In this document: positions 34,983 to 48,104 of the stretch, piece by piece
Position numbering within the stretch: the stretch's first letter is position 1
Layout of the letters: every line of letters starts with the position of its first letter
Assembly: GCA_019426215.1 (NCBI GenBank)
Contig: CM033391.1
Coordinates: 16,914,708-16,978,707, forward strand
Reading direction: 5' to 3'
Origin: Buddleja alternifolia
Lineage: Eukaryota > Streptophyta > Magnoliopsida > Lamiales > Scrophulariaceae
DNA: 64,000 nucleotides
Notes under the pieces: generated by a model
Databases searched by the model: none
What the model was told of the DNA's origin: nothing
The model's input: the letters and a program-made list of their open reading frames with translations, nothing else
Program-made: the position numbers and the translations under genes

Positions 34983-35622
34983 TAGGGATGGCAAACGGGG
35001 TGGGTATGAGTCCGGTATTGCAGGACTCAAGACTCACCACGTTAAGTATTTTTAATACTCGGACTCGCTCTGGACCCGGTCATTACACGGCCCCATCCTG
35101 GATCCGGCGGGTACCCGACGAGTCCGGATCCTACTTGGCGGATCCGGTCAATTTCTCTTTCTGGACATTTGTTTGTCTATTTTATTCTCACAAACATATT
35201 CAAAACAAATAAAATAACATCGAAACAATAATTCAATGTAAACACATGTAAATACATTCAAAACAAGTCATCAAGGGTTTGCATTTACTTTTCTTAATTT
35301 GAACTAACAGTTAGCAAATTTAAGTTGCTAATTGAAATAATAATATTTGTGGTTACAATTTATTAATATTTATAAGTATTAAATAATAATTACATATATG
35401 AAATAAAAATAATAATATATTAATAATCGGGGCGAGTCCGGGTCCGGGTCTAAGTCTGAGTTCAAAGAGGGTATCTGTTGGACTCGTTACTCGCCTCGGA
35501 CGCGGCTCGGTCTTAAATTTTGATACACTGATTCGGATCCGGTCCCATTTAATTGGACTCAAACTTGCCCCAAACAGGACGAGAGGACGAGACTGGAGCG
35601 GGTATTCGTTCTGTCTTCCCTA
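34983..35622. mobile_element. hAT-type MITE, 640 bp
   Basis: The ends TAGGGATGGC ... GTCTTCCCTA are of hAT style. They are flanked by TTTTTAAT (34975-34982) and TTTATAAT (35623-35630), an 8-bp duplication with one mismatch. The subterminal regions are rich in GGATCC and CGGGT words in both orientations. Confidence 0.7.
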
Positions 35623-35839
35623 TTTATAATGTATAGCATTTTATATCTGCACTTCAATTAAATTATTTGCTCTTTATTATGAAATCATATAGAACCACCA
35701 ATCCCATTCACACTAAACCTAGACAGACCCTATTAATGCCTAATACTTGTTTTTCTTTCTTTTGTCTTTCTAAACATCTTGCCCCAATATGATTGGTTTG
35801 CTGGGTCAATCCGCTTTTACTGGATTATTGGGTTTGCTC

Positions 35840-36701
35840 GATGCTGCACCCGGTGCGGCCGCACCGGATGTGGCAGAATTTGACAAATGTCCCCTTTCAC
35901 CTTTTGTACTTTTTCATGTTTTGGTTTTTAATTTTCTTTTCTTTCAAAAATTGCTTGCACTACTTTTTCATTTTTGGTTTTCTTTTCTCTCAAAAATTGT
36001 TGGCAGCTTTTTTGATTTTTTTTCTCTCTTTTTCTATTTCATTTTCTTTTAGCTAAATATAATTTCTTATGTTTGTCAGTCTATTTCTTGTTGAAATATA
36101 ATCTATGAATATTATTTTTTAATTATGGACCTATTACTTCTTAACACCTAAAAAGAAGTTTATTTTCTCTAATCCATAATTTGTGACTAAATACCTTTAA
36201 ACCACAATTTATATTATGGCTTACAACATATGATGCACGGACACGAATACTTGATTTTTTGAAAAAATTAGTACACAGACACTGCTAAGACACAAATTTT
36301 TATGTGTATTTTTTTTTCTCTCAATAGCTGAACACGGACACGGTGCGTGTCCGACATTGCACGGGATGATTTTTCAGAGTGCTTGTGCATCATAGCTTAT
36401 AACATAACTTAACGTTGCTAGCAAATTACATCTTGTTTTCTTGGAATTTTCTTAACAAACATTATATTTAAATTCTAGCTAAAAGAAATTGAAATAGAAA
36501 AAGAGAAAGAGAAAGAGAAAGAGAAAGAAAAAATAGAAAATACTCCCAACAAGTTTTGATAGAAAAGGAAATCAAAAATGAAAAGTACAAAAAGTGCAAA
36601 GCAGTTTTTGAAAGAAAAGAAAATCAAAAACCAAAGCATAAAAAAATTCAAAAAGTGAAAAGGAGACACTTGTCAAATTTTGACGCACCCGGTGCAGCAT
36701 C
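35840..36701. mobile_element. Foldback element with long inverted arms, about 860 bp
   Basis: Arms at about 35840-36060 and 36470-36701 are inverted copies: GATGCTGCACCCGGTGC at one end, GCACCCGGTGCAGCATC at the other. In each arm a segment reading TTTGACAAGTG-CCCCTTTTCACC and a purine/pyrimidine-biased stretch follow. The right arm has a GAAAGA microsatellite. About 400 bp of unique A/T-rich DNA lies between. Apparent ORFs in the arms are compositional. Confidence 0.7.
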
Positions 36702-36779
36702 GGGGAGACCGGATTATTGGCTCTTGAAGTGTGAATAAGTTAAGTCAAATCAATTAAACACGCACCCAAACAAGGGGGC

Positions 36780-36972
36780 ATAAAGCAGGGGATGATACTT
36801 GATGGGTATCGGAGTCCAACTTCCAGTAAATATCAACCACACAAGTGTTAAGATATAATAAAATATATATATATATATATATATTTTTTGGTGGATCTAC
36901 ACATGTTTTTAATACTGTGTGTAGTAAATATTCATTGGGAGTTGGGCTCCCGGTGCCACCAAATATCACCCG
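36780..36972. mobile_element. Short MITE with about 60-bp inverted ends and a central (TA)n
   Basis: The left end GGGGATGATACTTGATGGGT and right end CGGTGCCACCAAATATCACC are inverted relatives. Inside both lies GGAGTTGGGCTCC or its complement. A (TA)n run sits at about 36862-36883. Its ends resemble the segments flanking the pararetrovirus. Confidence 0.55.
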
Positions 36973-37020
36973 TAGGAAAGAAAGAGGAGTAGAAGATGCA
37001 ACTGGACTATGGCCTTGCAT

Positions 37021-37949
37021 GTGACCAAATTATTGGAATGTGTGTTTACAAGGAAAATTGCATTTTTGGTGTGTTCAAAGGGAATATACACGTTTTTTTT
37101 TCCTTTAAAAAAAGGGAGTGTTGGCAATTTGAATACAAACAGGGGAATTTTTGGTAATACGAGTACAAATTACGCTGAAAAATTTAAATTTACCAGAAAA
37201 TGTCTATGTGGCACTAAAAGTTGGGGATTTTTGCGTTCGGAGAAAAAATGCTTACGTCCCCCAAAATTGGAGGTAATAAGGGAAAAGGTCAAAATTACCC
37301 CCAACAAAAATGTGAAGATAAAATTGGAAAAAAAATTAAATAATAAAATTTTTTATTTCAAACTTATTTCTAATTTAAAAATATATATTTAATAATTAGA
37401 TAAATGCAAATATAATTTGAAAACACATTAAAAATTATTTAAGAGATATTAAAAACATTAAACAATTTAAAGATAAAAAAATATTTAAAATTATATTTTA
37501 AACTCATAAATTATTTCATAGGCCAATTGTTTTTTTTCGTTGACAAAAATAAATTAATTAAAACTCTGGGCAAGAAAATTATGAAAAAATTAAGATATAA
37601 TTAAAAAAATCAGATTTTACGAAAAATTCATAATATAATAAGAAAAACTTGAAAATATTTTTAAAACATTAAAAAAAAAAATCAGAACACTAAAACTTAT
37701 ATCTTCAATTAATTTTTAAATTTAATTAAAATTACTTTTTAATGGTGGTTTTCCTTGACAAAAAAATAAATTAATTAAAAACTCAAAAAATTAAAAAGAA
37801 ATCATATAAAAAAGAGAGATGAAAAAAATTCAAAAAAATAAATGAAGATTTAGAAAATAAAATAAAAACAATTTTGAAGAATCAGAAAAATATTAGTAAA
37901 AAACAAAAAATAATATTATAATCTTTTAATTAAAATTTATAAGTTTAAT
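37021..37949. other. A/T-rich intergenic DNA, nothing identified
   Basis: No gene or RNA is recognised. A short direct repeat with the core TTGACAAAAA-TAAATTAATTAAAA occurs near 37540 and 37755. Confidence 0.5.
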
Positions 37950-39183
37950 GGGAAAATTTCATTTTTGGTGCCTCAATTATACGCTTAATCCCATTTTGGT
38001 CCCCTAGTTATGTAGTCCCTAAACTACAATATTTTCATCAAATTTGGTTCCTCCGTTTAATTTCCGTCAAACTAGTAACTGATAATGTTAATTAAAATGT
38101 CAAAAATTATATTTTGCACCCATAAAGCACAAATTTTGACACTTTCCACCCAAAAAAGAATAATTGAGAAATTTCAACATTTAATCGTAATTTTATTGAC
38201 AAATTACATTACAATCCACGTCTCATCCATATATACGACTTTTCTATAGTATTTCAAACAACAAAATGCAAAAAATAAGATTTTAAGGAGAAAAAAAATG
38301 CTTAGGTAATCATATTTAATTGCTAATTTGCATTTTAAATTGTATATAGTGTTTTTCATTGTTCCACGAGTTTATATTTGTTTCAAAAGATGGCCAACAC
38401 AGTTGTTGTATAATGGGGTTATCAGAGTCTAATAGATAATAATTGCTGATAAATCAAGGTAAGAAAAGGAAATTTGTTGATAAAAATATTTGTTAATTTA
38501 TTGCACGATTTGTAACTACCTCTTAGTTATCCACATCACTCTAATTTCTCCCGCAAACCCATATAATATCATCTTTGTTTTTAGAGCCGCTACAAACAAA
38601 TGGTTTGTCTTCAACTTGTTCTCCTCCTTTTACAAATTGTGAATGGAGCAATAAGATAGAGATTAACAAATTCGTCTGCACTCTGTTTCTCTCTCTCTCT
38701 GAAATCGTATTTTGGATATGATTTATTTTGCTAGTCCGATCTACTTTTTTTAGTTTTTGTTCTTTCTTCTATCTTTGATGATTTTTCATATTATACTTGT
38801 TTTGTTTGCATAGTCTATTTACAGTGACGAAATAGATTTTTTGTAAATGATCAAAATTACTATTAAAAAGAGACAAAAAACAATCACAGAATAATGGTAA
38901 ATTGCTAATTTTATCTTCAACTTTGAAAAATTTATGATAAAAGGGTGAAATTTGTTAGTTATTGTTTTACAAAGTAGAAATTATCAACATTTCTGTTTCT
39001 AGGGTGCAAACTAAATTTTTGACATTTTAATTAACCCCAATAGTTACCAATTTGACGGAAAATTAGACGGAGGAACCACATTTGATGGAAATATGGTCGT
39101 TTAGGGACTACATTTTATGAGAGGTATAACTGTGGAGCCAAATTAGGCCTATTACTGGGGGGCCAAAAATGAAATTTTTCCTC
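37950..39183. mobile_element. Mutator-like nonautonomous element with about 165-bp TIRs
   Basis: The left end GGGAAAATTTCATTTTTGGT and the complement of the right end match over about 165 bp with indels (shared words include TAGTCCCTAAAC, GGTTCCTCCGT and GTTAATTAAAATGTCAAAAA). The interior is non-coding and contains a CT microsatellite near 38690. A clean 9-bp duplication could not be set in the A/T-rich flanks. Confidence 0.72.
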
Positions 39184-39620
39184 TATAAATATATTAATTA
39201 TAGAAATTTTATTTATAATAAACAAAAGAAAAATAACTTAGATAAAATATTTGAATTAACATTTCCAATTTTTTTTTTAATAACTTACCCAAAACATGCA
39301 AAAAATTGAACGTTATGAGTTAAATCCCCAAATTAGAAGTCAATTTTTCCTCCACATGCAAAATAGAATACTCCCCGGTTGCAAAAATTGTTAAAGAAAA
39401 AATTGATTTTGCTAAACTAAAATTATTTTATACTATTTGGTTTCACTAATTATGCTTCTGCTTCTCTATTAAAATAAAAAGTTAAAAAAAAAAGAAGCTA
39501 AAACTAAAATCATGTTTGTGGCTACTTTCCACCAACTTCTAATTATTCTATTTTTTAACAAGTTTTGCATACGAACTCGACTTTTACGTTTTTTTTTTTT
39601 TTGCACTTTTACAACTATTT
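39184..39620. other. A/T-rich intergenic DNA, nothing identified
   Basis: Homopolymer-rich, including a T run near 39588-39602. No gene, RNA or repeat boundary recognised. Confidence 0.5.
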
Positions 39621-39621
39621 T

Positions 39622-40270
39622 TAAAAAGGGCTAAATACAAAATGCCCCCCTAAACTATTTCTATTGTCGCATATAGCCCCCTAAATTTTAAAAGGTACCA
39701 AAATAGTCCCTCGTGAAAATTCATAGGTTATGCCAAATGCTCCATCCAAACACAACCTTACAATATTAAAACACCAAATGAACTTACTAGATTATTCTTT
39801 TTTATTGAAGTTATAAGATTTGTAAAAAATTGCGAATCTTATAAATTTCATTCAAAATTTAAATATGATGTGTTAATTGATAAAATTAAATAACTTATAA
39901 TTGACTAATTGATTATGATACAATTGAAAAATACAAATCTTATAAGTTTAAATCTAGGATTTGTTAATTGATAATTTGTGATTTTATTAATCTAAATTAA
40001 AGACTTTGTTAATTTATAGGTTATAAATTTACAAATAACAAGATTTAAATGATTTGTTAGTTGATAAGATTTAATTAAATAAGATTTAAATAATGATTCT
40101 CGATAATTTGTTAATTAACACATTACAAGATTTAAAGATTTTGTTCATTTTGAAGACTTAATTTTGAATCGTAGGGTATATAGTACTTAAATATTGTAAG
40201 GTTGTGTTTAGTTGAAATTTTTTTCATAAATCATGAATTTTTATGAAGATCATCTTGATACCTTTTAAAG

Positions 40271-40301
<31 letters not shown>

Positions 40302-40354
40302 TATGCTGACAATAGGTATAGTTGAAGGAGGCATTTTGTATTTTGCCCTTTTAA
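39622..40354. mobile_element. Long-TIR nonautonomous element with a G homopolymer of about 35 bases
   Basis: The left end AAAAAGGGCTAAATACAAAATG pairs with the right end CATTTTGTATTTTGCCCTTTT. The arms extend about 110 bp (AAAGGTACCAAAATAG / ATCTTGATACCTTTTAAAG). A run of roughly 35 G at about 40267-40301 in the right arm matches a short CCCCCCTA in the left arm. It is an expansion or an assembly-sensitive tract. Confidence 0.7.
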
Positions 40355-40854
40355 AAATTCAACATTTTTTAAGTAACACATTTTTTTGCAAAACAGACTT
40401 AATATATTGAAATTTCAGACTCGATGCGTAAAATCTGCTTGAAAAGGTTATGCTGGAAGCAAACACTAATCACATTGAATGGAATTCAAATAAATTAGCT
40501 CAACATGTGAAATTAGTACCAAAATTCTCGTGTTGACATACAACAAACAAAACTTAAAGCTGTAACTCGACTACATCTTTTGTCCAACCCAACAAAGTCC
40601 TCACGTCTATAAAAAAATTGGGTTTCATGTAACAACATAATCCACCAAATAATTAAAAAAGAATCCTATTCTGACCAAGATTATTGCATAGATAATCATA
40701 AATAGAATGCTCCTGATATACAGAGTTGCTTCCTTGCATCTGTATAAACCAAATCATGCAGCATAAGGTGCTTACCTGGACAAGTCCTTCCATAATGCTC
40801 CCCTGAATCATACATGATAACAATAAATTTGAAAATAAATAAATGTACCCTATC
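40355..40854 (-). other. 3' flank / probable 3' UTR of the mitoferrin gene
   Basis: Non-coding downstream of the mitoferrin stop. The portion next to 40854 is likely 3' UTR, with AATAAA-like words on the minus strand not resolvable to one signal. No further gene is seen. Confidence 0.45.
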
Positions 40855-41070
40855 TCAGGTAACGTTCGCACTGGTTTTGGCATCGTTTATTTCTTGGAAG
40901 AAGGATTTTGAAGCTTCATACGTAGACCAGCATATTGCAGCTGCAGGAGCATGGAAGAGCATTCGAGGCGTCCATCCTCTCATAAGACCTCTGTATCCAT
41001 CTTTCTTTACTATTGTTCTAACAACATCCCCGATTGAGCCATTAACAAATCTATCACATCCACAAACACC
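40855..41070 (-). CDS. MIT: Mitoferrin (mitochondrial iron carrier), exon 2
   Basis: The exon begins after a clear acceptor (TATTTTTCAG, intron side) with GVCGCDRF and ends with TGA at 40855. It adds 71 residues, completing the third carrier repeat: MRGWTPRMLFHAPAAAICWSTYEA, the mitoferrin-typical sixth-helix segment, and a short hydrophilic tail (INDAKTSANVT). The splice is phase 0 with exon 1, giving a 327-residue protein, close to Arabidopsis MIT1/MIT2 in length. No stop or frameshift is present. Confidence 0.93.
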   Translation of the reverse strand, partial: GVCGCDRFVNGSIGDVVRTIVKKDGYRGLMRGWTPRMLFHAPAAAICWSTYEASKSFFQEINDAKTSANVT

Positions 41071-44000
41071 CTGAAAAATACTCAAATAATTAAGGAACCA
41101 GTGTGTACTTTATAGTTCAAAGATCCATATACACAAAAACCTTCACTCACAGAAAACAAGTTATACATCCAGACATTATTGCTATATAGCAAGAGTTCCA
41201 AGGAAATAACTAGTCAAATCAACTATAATACAGAGAACTCAAAACAAATTACCTGTGATGGATTATTGGTGAATAACTAAATTAGAAAAGAAAACAAAAA
41301 AGGAAAGTCGATGCTAAGACATAACTAAGAAACAGAACTCAGTGTCCACTTTCTTAAAGCATCACTATTATCAAGGTTGCTTATAAACCTCATTTTAGCA
41401 CCCTTGGTCTCTCAAGCTGTTCATACTTTTTACTACTCTTTGATCATTGTCCCTTCCCCTCTTTTAGTTTATGAGGTTTCTTAAGGGCAATCATGGGCAG
41501 CCTTCGAGAAGGAATGTCGACATTCTTAATTAGCAACCCAATGAATGAAAACACAAGTTTCTTACAGTACAGATAATGTAATCTTTGGGTTCAAGTATGA
41601 AAATAGGGCTAAAAGTTGCACCAAATTACGCAGATATAATACTTTTGAGGAAGCATCTTAGCAATTCATCCAAATTTCTGATCAGTTATTTATTGCACCC
41701 AATCCAAATTATATGGAGACCACTTTCAGTGCTTTTTATAACTAGTTCGATTACTCATATATGATATATCTCTAGGGTCATCTCCACAAAATATATAGTG
41801 TACAACACACCCATAGTAAATAGTGGAAAGCAAAATTGGGGTGCACATGAACCGAGGCCTAGCCCAGCTTGATGAAATTGCTCAGGTCAAGCTCAAGCCG
41901 TACCAAGGCAACTAGAGCTTATATGTATATGTGTCTTTAATGAGTATTAAATACATGTATTAGTAAATATTAAATATGTATTAATATATACATATATATT
42001 ATGGGAAAATTACACTGGATACCCCTGAGGTATTGCCTAATTACGGTTTACACCCCCTAGTTCAAAAAATTACATCTAACATCCTAACGTTTCCTTTTGT
42101 CCAACAATTGGCACCTTCCGTTAGGCTTTCAGTACGGCACCGTTAAAAATTTTGTGAATTTCCAAAAATACCCCTTATTTTGGCGGGATTTTTTTTTTTG
42201 AACCTTTTGGACAATTACCCTTTTGGTGTTATTTGTAATATTTTGTAAAACAATAGATGTTATATGTAATGTTTCAATGTTTGAGTTATAATTTCAATAT
42301 TATTTGAAAATATTTCAAGTATTTGAAAATCTATATATAAATAATTCAGAAATATATATAATATATAAATTAATTAATAAATAAATTATTTAGTCTTTTA
42401 ATTCACTTATTTTTTATATTTTTTCATAAATCAAATAAATTTGGAATTAGATATAAATAAATAAAGTTAAATGTTTAAACCAAAAAAAAAAAAGGAAAAA
42501 GGGGAAGAAAACAGTGTCTTCTTCCCCACCTTCACAGCCATGGCCGACCAACCACCACCCGTCTACCCTTAACACATTTCTCCGCCCGTCTACCCTTAAC
42601 ACATTTCTCCGCCGGCCACCTAACACCACCGCCTCCCAAGCCCCCATGTCCCATCAGAGACCACCATCGCCCATCTCCGCATCGAAGTCTGACACCAACC
42701 TTCTCACAACCCGCTGCCTCCCATCACTACCTCCTCCCCGTCGCGTTTGCGGGCTGCCACCTCAATTTCAAGTTCCGATCGCAAATTTTCAGTTTCTCGT
42801 CGTCAATTGTCAGTTTTCACTTTCCAGTTGCAAAGCCGCAATTAGGAGTTTACATAATTTTTTGTATATGTATGTACATGTGTGTGTGTGTGTGTATGTG
42901 TATATATATAAATATGTATTTAAGGGTTTAGGCATTGTGAGCAAATTTGATAGGTGTAAAGGGGTAAGTTAGTCTTTTACAATTTAATTCTTTTTTTTCT
43001 ATTTTTTTATGTTTTTCTTAATTCTTTCTTTAACATTCTGTAATGGCATAGATGTCTTTTATCTATTCCGCCTTACATCAATATATTAAACTACAGGATG
43101 TTAGATGTAATTTTTTGACTAAGGGGTGTAAACCGTAATTAAGCAATACCTTAGAGGCATTCAGTGTAATTTTCCCTATATAATATTAAACAGGTATTAA
43201 TAAATAACTGAATATATCTTTTACTATTTATTTACGGGATCGCGAGCTGCAAGCAGGTATATACTTGCTCGAGCTCGAGTTGAGCTCCTATCGAGCAGGG
43301 CAGCTCCATGCCCACCCCTAAAGCACAAGAACAAAATACAACGTTGAACATACTTGTCTAGGAAAAACATAAACAAGAAAGGGGTGCAGATTTCAAGAAG
43401 CACAAACTCGACGCCCTTCTATGGTCTGCTCTGCTTAACCATGTATAAGAAACAATGATGAGGCTACAAGAGACATTTATCTCTGATTTTATTGAAAGTC
43501 CAACCAATAGGATAGCAACAGCCAGTAATGTTCTGAATTAACAGGATAACAAGGTTTATCTGAAAAAGGATAAGGCTCAGAAGCCTATAATGCCCCATGT
43601 AGGTCAGTGGAGGCTAAAGAAAAACAGAAGAGCTTATGAAGGAAACAGGTTGCTATTTGGAAGATCAAGACCCTTTCTTTTTGAACTTTTCCTCTGTTGG
43701 CAATCCGTTTGTACTTGAAATTGGAGCTCTCAAAGAGCACATGTTATAGATAAAAGTATTAGGATGCTTTTTGTACACAGACCTACTAATTGCTTTTACA
43801 AGTGAAATTTTATCAGCCAAATGACAAATTTTGAGGTTTAGAAAAGGCAAAATCCTCCCTGTCTCTCCTATACCTCTACACTTCAGTACTATTATCTCAC
43901 CCAACTCCAACAACAGATGGCACCAACATCAAATTATACCACACATGAACCAACACATTCCAAACTAGATATAGGGTGTCAAATGTCAACATCATTACTA

Positions 44001-46772
44001 TCCAACAAAAATTATAGATCTCTGAGCCCCTTTTTTTTTCCCAAACACAAGCAATTCAAATAATGCAACCCATTTCAGCATTGAAGATGCATCAATTGAA
44101 TTACAAGAGTAAATTTAATTTTTTTTACCACAAAAACACAGTGCTGGACCCTTGCCCCCTTGATTATGATAAAAGAATGCTACTCCTTTAAAATATCATG
44201 CACTTGCAAAATTGACGAAAAGGTGTTACGCGTCCTTTTGTTTCTAGTCAAACTCGCATTTGATTGAGGAAAACTTGAAGACGAAATTCCGGTCAACTTC
44301 AAGTTTAAAAGAAATGCCTGCAAGATATCCATATTCTCAGCAACAAAGCTTATTCAACCACCACCAGCCCCATTAGGCCTCACTTTCACCAGACCAACTG
44401 TTAGCCCTCCACATAATGATAGCCAGATCACCACCACATAATGCCTGCAGAACCCTTTACCACCATCCCCACCAAAGCAGCCATAACTCTCAAGAAACCT
44501 ATGTCCCATTACTGTATAGAGCAAAATCAGAGGGCAAAGTAGCCACAATATTAGATCCAATTGAAAGCAATAATCGAGGCCGGCGCACTCTGCCTTCCCA
44601 GTAGCACCACCTCTAAAGATACTGGCAGCTTAAACGTAAAAATAACCAGTTGCAGTACAACTTAGGGCTTCAGATCCCATAAGGGGAACTGAGATCTTTG
44701 TTTAAGTATAAACTGACATCCCCATAAAACACAATGAGAGCTTTTGGTGGTTACTGGGAGTGTTAAGGTGTTGGAGACAATAGTGTTTGTGTTTTCCAGC
44801 AGCAGACAGCAGTGGTGACTGGAGGTTTAAGGTTTTAGTTGTCCACCTTTTTTTCTTTTCACAGTGGTTCATAACAAATAATGCTTGTGTCCTTAGTAGC
44901 GCAGCGTCTATTAGTGCCAGATGAAATCTAGGAAATTATGCCATTTACTCCCTGCCATGGTTCTAATTTTCTTTTCTTTTCCACTGAAACGTCCGAAAAG
45001 TTTCTGTTTTTCAACTTATGGAAAAGAAACCATGAAGTAGTTTCGAAATTACATTGTTTCGTAAGAAACTTTCAATGTTCCATGTTTTCCACGAAAACTC
45101 TCAATGTTTCTATGGTTTCCATGGAAATATTGAAAGTTTCGTAGTTCCTTTTCGAAAAGAGTTGTTGGTCTAGTGCCCAAGACAACAGAGCTCTCAAATC
45201 TTTGAATTTAAGGAAAAAGAAGATCAAAAAAAGGAGTAGAAAAGAGTAATCAATCTAACAATCTACCAAATTAAGTTCTAAATAGAATCAAACAAGTCCC
45301 TTAGATAATCAACCAAATCATACTAGAACTTTGTTTATCTACAAATACGCACACAACAAACAAGAACGACTTAAAGATATTACAAGTTACCATATGACCT
45401 TGGAGAAGATAGTGATTATGATAACATGGGTTACTTGGACAAAGGAAAGAATGTGGTGAATGAAGATCATGGAGCCTCTTCACAAGGATATCAAGCTCGA
45501 ACTAGTCAACATTTCATGGAGGAGCATTTTTTTTGTCATGCGATTCATGGTAATCGTCGATCAAAATGTTAATTTCACACTTACATTTTTTTAGTAATTT
45601 GCAAATGTGTGTAAAATCAGGGTAATATTGAAAAAAGGAAGCAATTCTCATTTACTTATTTCTCTTGTTTCTAGCATTTTGCATGTTCTCTGTGATGTTT
45701 CCGAAACGTTTCTAATATTTAACAACTCGAAACTTATCTTCGAAACAAAAATTTTAATCTATGCTCCGTCCATCCCTCCCTCCCTCTCTCTTTCTCTCTC
45801 CCTGATTTTACTGCTTTGTCAATAATACTTTTTGTATCTTTACAGTACAAACCCTTTTTGTTTTCTTTTGACTGGGCTTATAACTGAAACTTGTATATAT
45901 AGTTACGGCTGTTTTGGGACTTGTACTAAAGTATAATTAACTAAAAAGACTTAAATAGAGTGAAAATAGGAAATTTAAAATTAAATATGTCTCTTAATTC
46001 AATATATCATGACATGCGATTTTTATCAGCTAATTCTGGTGGGATTATTTCCCTCAATAGATAGTTCAGGTCATCCAGTCATTTTGTACATATGCCAAAA
46101 GAGTTGAGACTTCAAAAATGAGTTAGGACTGGATAACGGAAACCCAGATGGTATCTGCCAAAAATTCTTGTATATAAGTACTTGCACTTCTCAATGAAAC
46201 ATATCTGAACACTAAATACACTAAATATACCTATCAAATTGTTTTCCTTTTTTGTCATGTTATACTTTTATCATGCCACAAAACTTGATACCATCAAGAG
46301 AAGCAGAAATAAGTAATCATGAAAGCCCAGTGGACTAGAGAATAACTAATAAGAACAGATTTAGCAACAAGCAAGCAACTAAACGAAATTTTGGCATTAA
46401 AAGACTAAACCAGAAACTTGCAGAATGAAACTGAAAAAAAAAAAAAAAAAGTGTAATCAGTTTCACTTTATTCTTTATACTAACAGCATTCCCAAGTAAA
46501 TTAGCATCGTCCACATTTTCATTCATTTTTCTTCCTTACAGCGATGGCTCTTTATCAAAAGTGACTGGTAGAGCCTCCAAATCACACAAATCTAGTAAAT
46601 AGAAGCAGAACAAGAACAATGCATATTAATACTGATAAACTATCAAGTCAATTCAAAGAAAAAAGGAACCTGAGTAGATTACAACCTTACTGATAATCTC
46701 TTAACTTTCACAGCCTTATATACACCAAGTCATAATTTATATACACAAGAAATCAAATGGAAATTCAAATAC
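41071..46772 (-). other. Single 5.7-kb intron of the mitoferrin gene
   Basis: GT at 46772-46771 (CAG|GTATTTG) and AG at 41072-41071 (TTTTTCAG) flank the intron. It contains one long-TIR element (42003-43176), microsatellites (TG near 42877-42900, CT near 45772-45806, an A run near 46434-46450) and a Tyr-rich inverted run of GAAACTTTCAAT / ATTGAAAGTTTC at 45069 and 45129. In 43177-46772 I recognise no gene or RNA. Confidence 0.85.
42003..43176. mobile_element. Long-TIR nonautonomous Mutator-like element inside the mitoferrin intron
   Basis: GGGAAAATTACACTGGATACC at the left matches the complement of the right end (GGCATTCAGTGTAATTTTCCC). The arms run about 120-140 bp (shared TACGGTTTACACCCC, AAAAATTACATCTAACATCC). 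Flanks TATATTAT and TATATAAT differ at one base but are low-complexity. The GC-rich centre (about 42520-42840) differs from the arms and holds a 26-bp direct repeat beginning CCCGTCTACCC (42558 and 42584). It may be captured DNA. The 152-codon plus-strand ORF there has no recognisable family. Confidence 0.72.
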
Positions 46773-47540
46773 CTGGCACTGTAATTGAGTCTTCACCACA
46801 TCAAGAGGCGTGGTTAAGACAGCAGCCAATGCCCCTGCTGCTGCTCCAGCAGTAGCATGAACCACCAACCTCTCATCGCTCACACTCTCAGGCGAAACCT
46901 CCATTAAACCTCTTTTCGCTGCCTCATAGGTGGCAAAATGCACCGCTGTAAAAGGTGCATTCATTAGTATGGTGGTCCTATAAGACGCGTAAAACGCCCT
47001 TAACCCCTCCTCCCTCAGCACTCTCCTAACACAATCCCACACCCCTTTATAGGGACTGCTGCTCAATTGCAGCCTCTGCTTCACCATATCCATAGGCGTA
47101 AGCACGGCGTCGCTAACAACGGTAGCGCAAACCCCAGAAACAGCATGTGCAGCATGATTGTCTGGGTTCCCACGGGAGAAACTCTTCTTACAGAATTCGT
47201 AAACGGAGAAATAAACGGCGTGTGCAGGCCCAGCGCCAAGCCCCATGGCGCCGATGCCACGGTAGAGTCCTTTGGGGCCATCTGATTTTAGAATAGATTG
47301 AAGAGCTTGTCTAATGCCTACGGAATTTATGGGGCATGAACCTAGGGCTTGCATTTGAGTCTTAATAGTATCAACGGGGAACATTGCCATGTGCTCCACC
47401 ATGCCGGCGATTGAGCCGGCGATCATGAACTGCCAGAAGTGAAGTCCATCGTGCTCCGACGCGGCAATTTCCGGGTGGTATTCAGGCTGCTGCGGCACCG
47501 GAATAAGCTCCGGTTTTTGAAATTTAGCGTCGGTGGCCAT
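46773..47540 (-). CDS. MIT: Mitoferrin (mitochondrial iron carrier), exon 1
   Basis: Encodes residues 1-256 of a mitochondrial carrier family protein that imports iron across the inner mitochondrial membrane for Fe-S cluster and haem synthesis. Three Px[DE]xx[KR] signatures mark the three repeats: FPVDTIK (54-60), TPMDMVK (148-154) and TPLDVVK (244-250). Mitoferrin-type features are GLGAGPAHAVYFSVYE (101-115) and LMNAPFTAVHFATYE (192-206), with His50 and His107 in helix positions linked to iron transport in yeast Mrs3. The Met start is in a plant-like context (GCCATGG). The short N-terminal extension (to about 32) lacks a classical presequence, as usual for carriers. Arabidopsis homologues are MIT1 and MIT2. 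Confidence 0.95.
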
Positions 47541-48095
47541 GGAAGATGAATAGCAGCGAGAGCTAAGGGTTCGACAATTGTGCTCTGTTGAAAGGGTTTA
47601 TCGCCATACAATGGTTGAGATTATATGGATGGATGTGTATAGAAGAATATAGGAAATTGGGGATGGAAAACAATTAAATATAGTGGAAGATTTCAATGAG
47701 GATCTTCAAATTGGAAAGTTTCAGCTAGGGTTCCAACTGCTCCCAAATATTTGAAGGTTTTGCAGTAAGTGATGGTAATTGTTCAATTCAATTTTTTACT
47801 GCGATGAACAGTTACTGTAATAAAACAGCATTGGCTTCATACGCCACCGCGAGTATCATTCATCTGAACGTCATTTTGTACTCGAAGGTCATAGAAATCT
47901 AAGCGAACAGGAAGCTTGATTCTTCGACTAGACGACAAATTTGACCCTAAAAAAATGGGGTTCACGGACAAAGGCCAGCACATGTAGTTACGGTTTTTCT
48001 ACATCGGTTACAAGTCAAACTATTAGATGGGACTTGACATATACATACAAATATATTTTGGAATAACACTCCCGATATACTATAAAATTTTCACA
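47541..48095 (-). other. 5' flank of the mitoferrin gene
   Basis: Presumed 5' UTR and promoter of the minus-strand mitoferrin gene; no single TATA box can be fixed. No other gene is seen. Confidence 0.5.
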
Positions 48096-48104
48096 AATTA
48101 TTAT

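Noticed and set aside
35789..36056. Two overlapping Phe-rich ORFs
   Set aside because: Pyrimidine-rich arm of a foldback element; composition explains both.
37021..37392. 127-codon plus-strand ORF
   Set aside because: A/T-rich, Lys-rich tail, no family and no splice or start context.
42514..42972. 152-codon plus-strand ORF in the mitoferrin intron
   Set aside because: Ser/Pro-rich low-complexity reading with an internal direct repeat in a MITE core; no family recognised.
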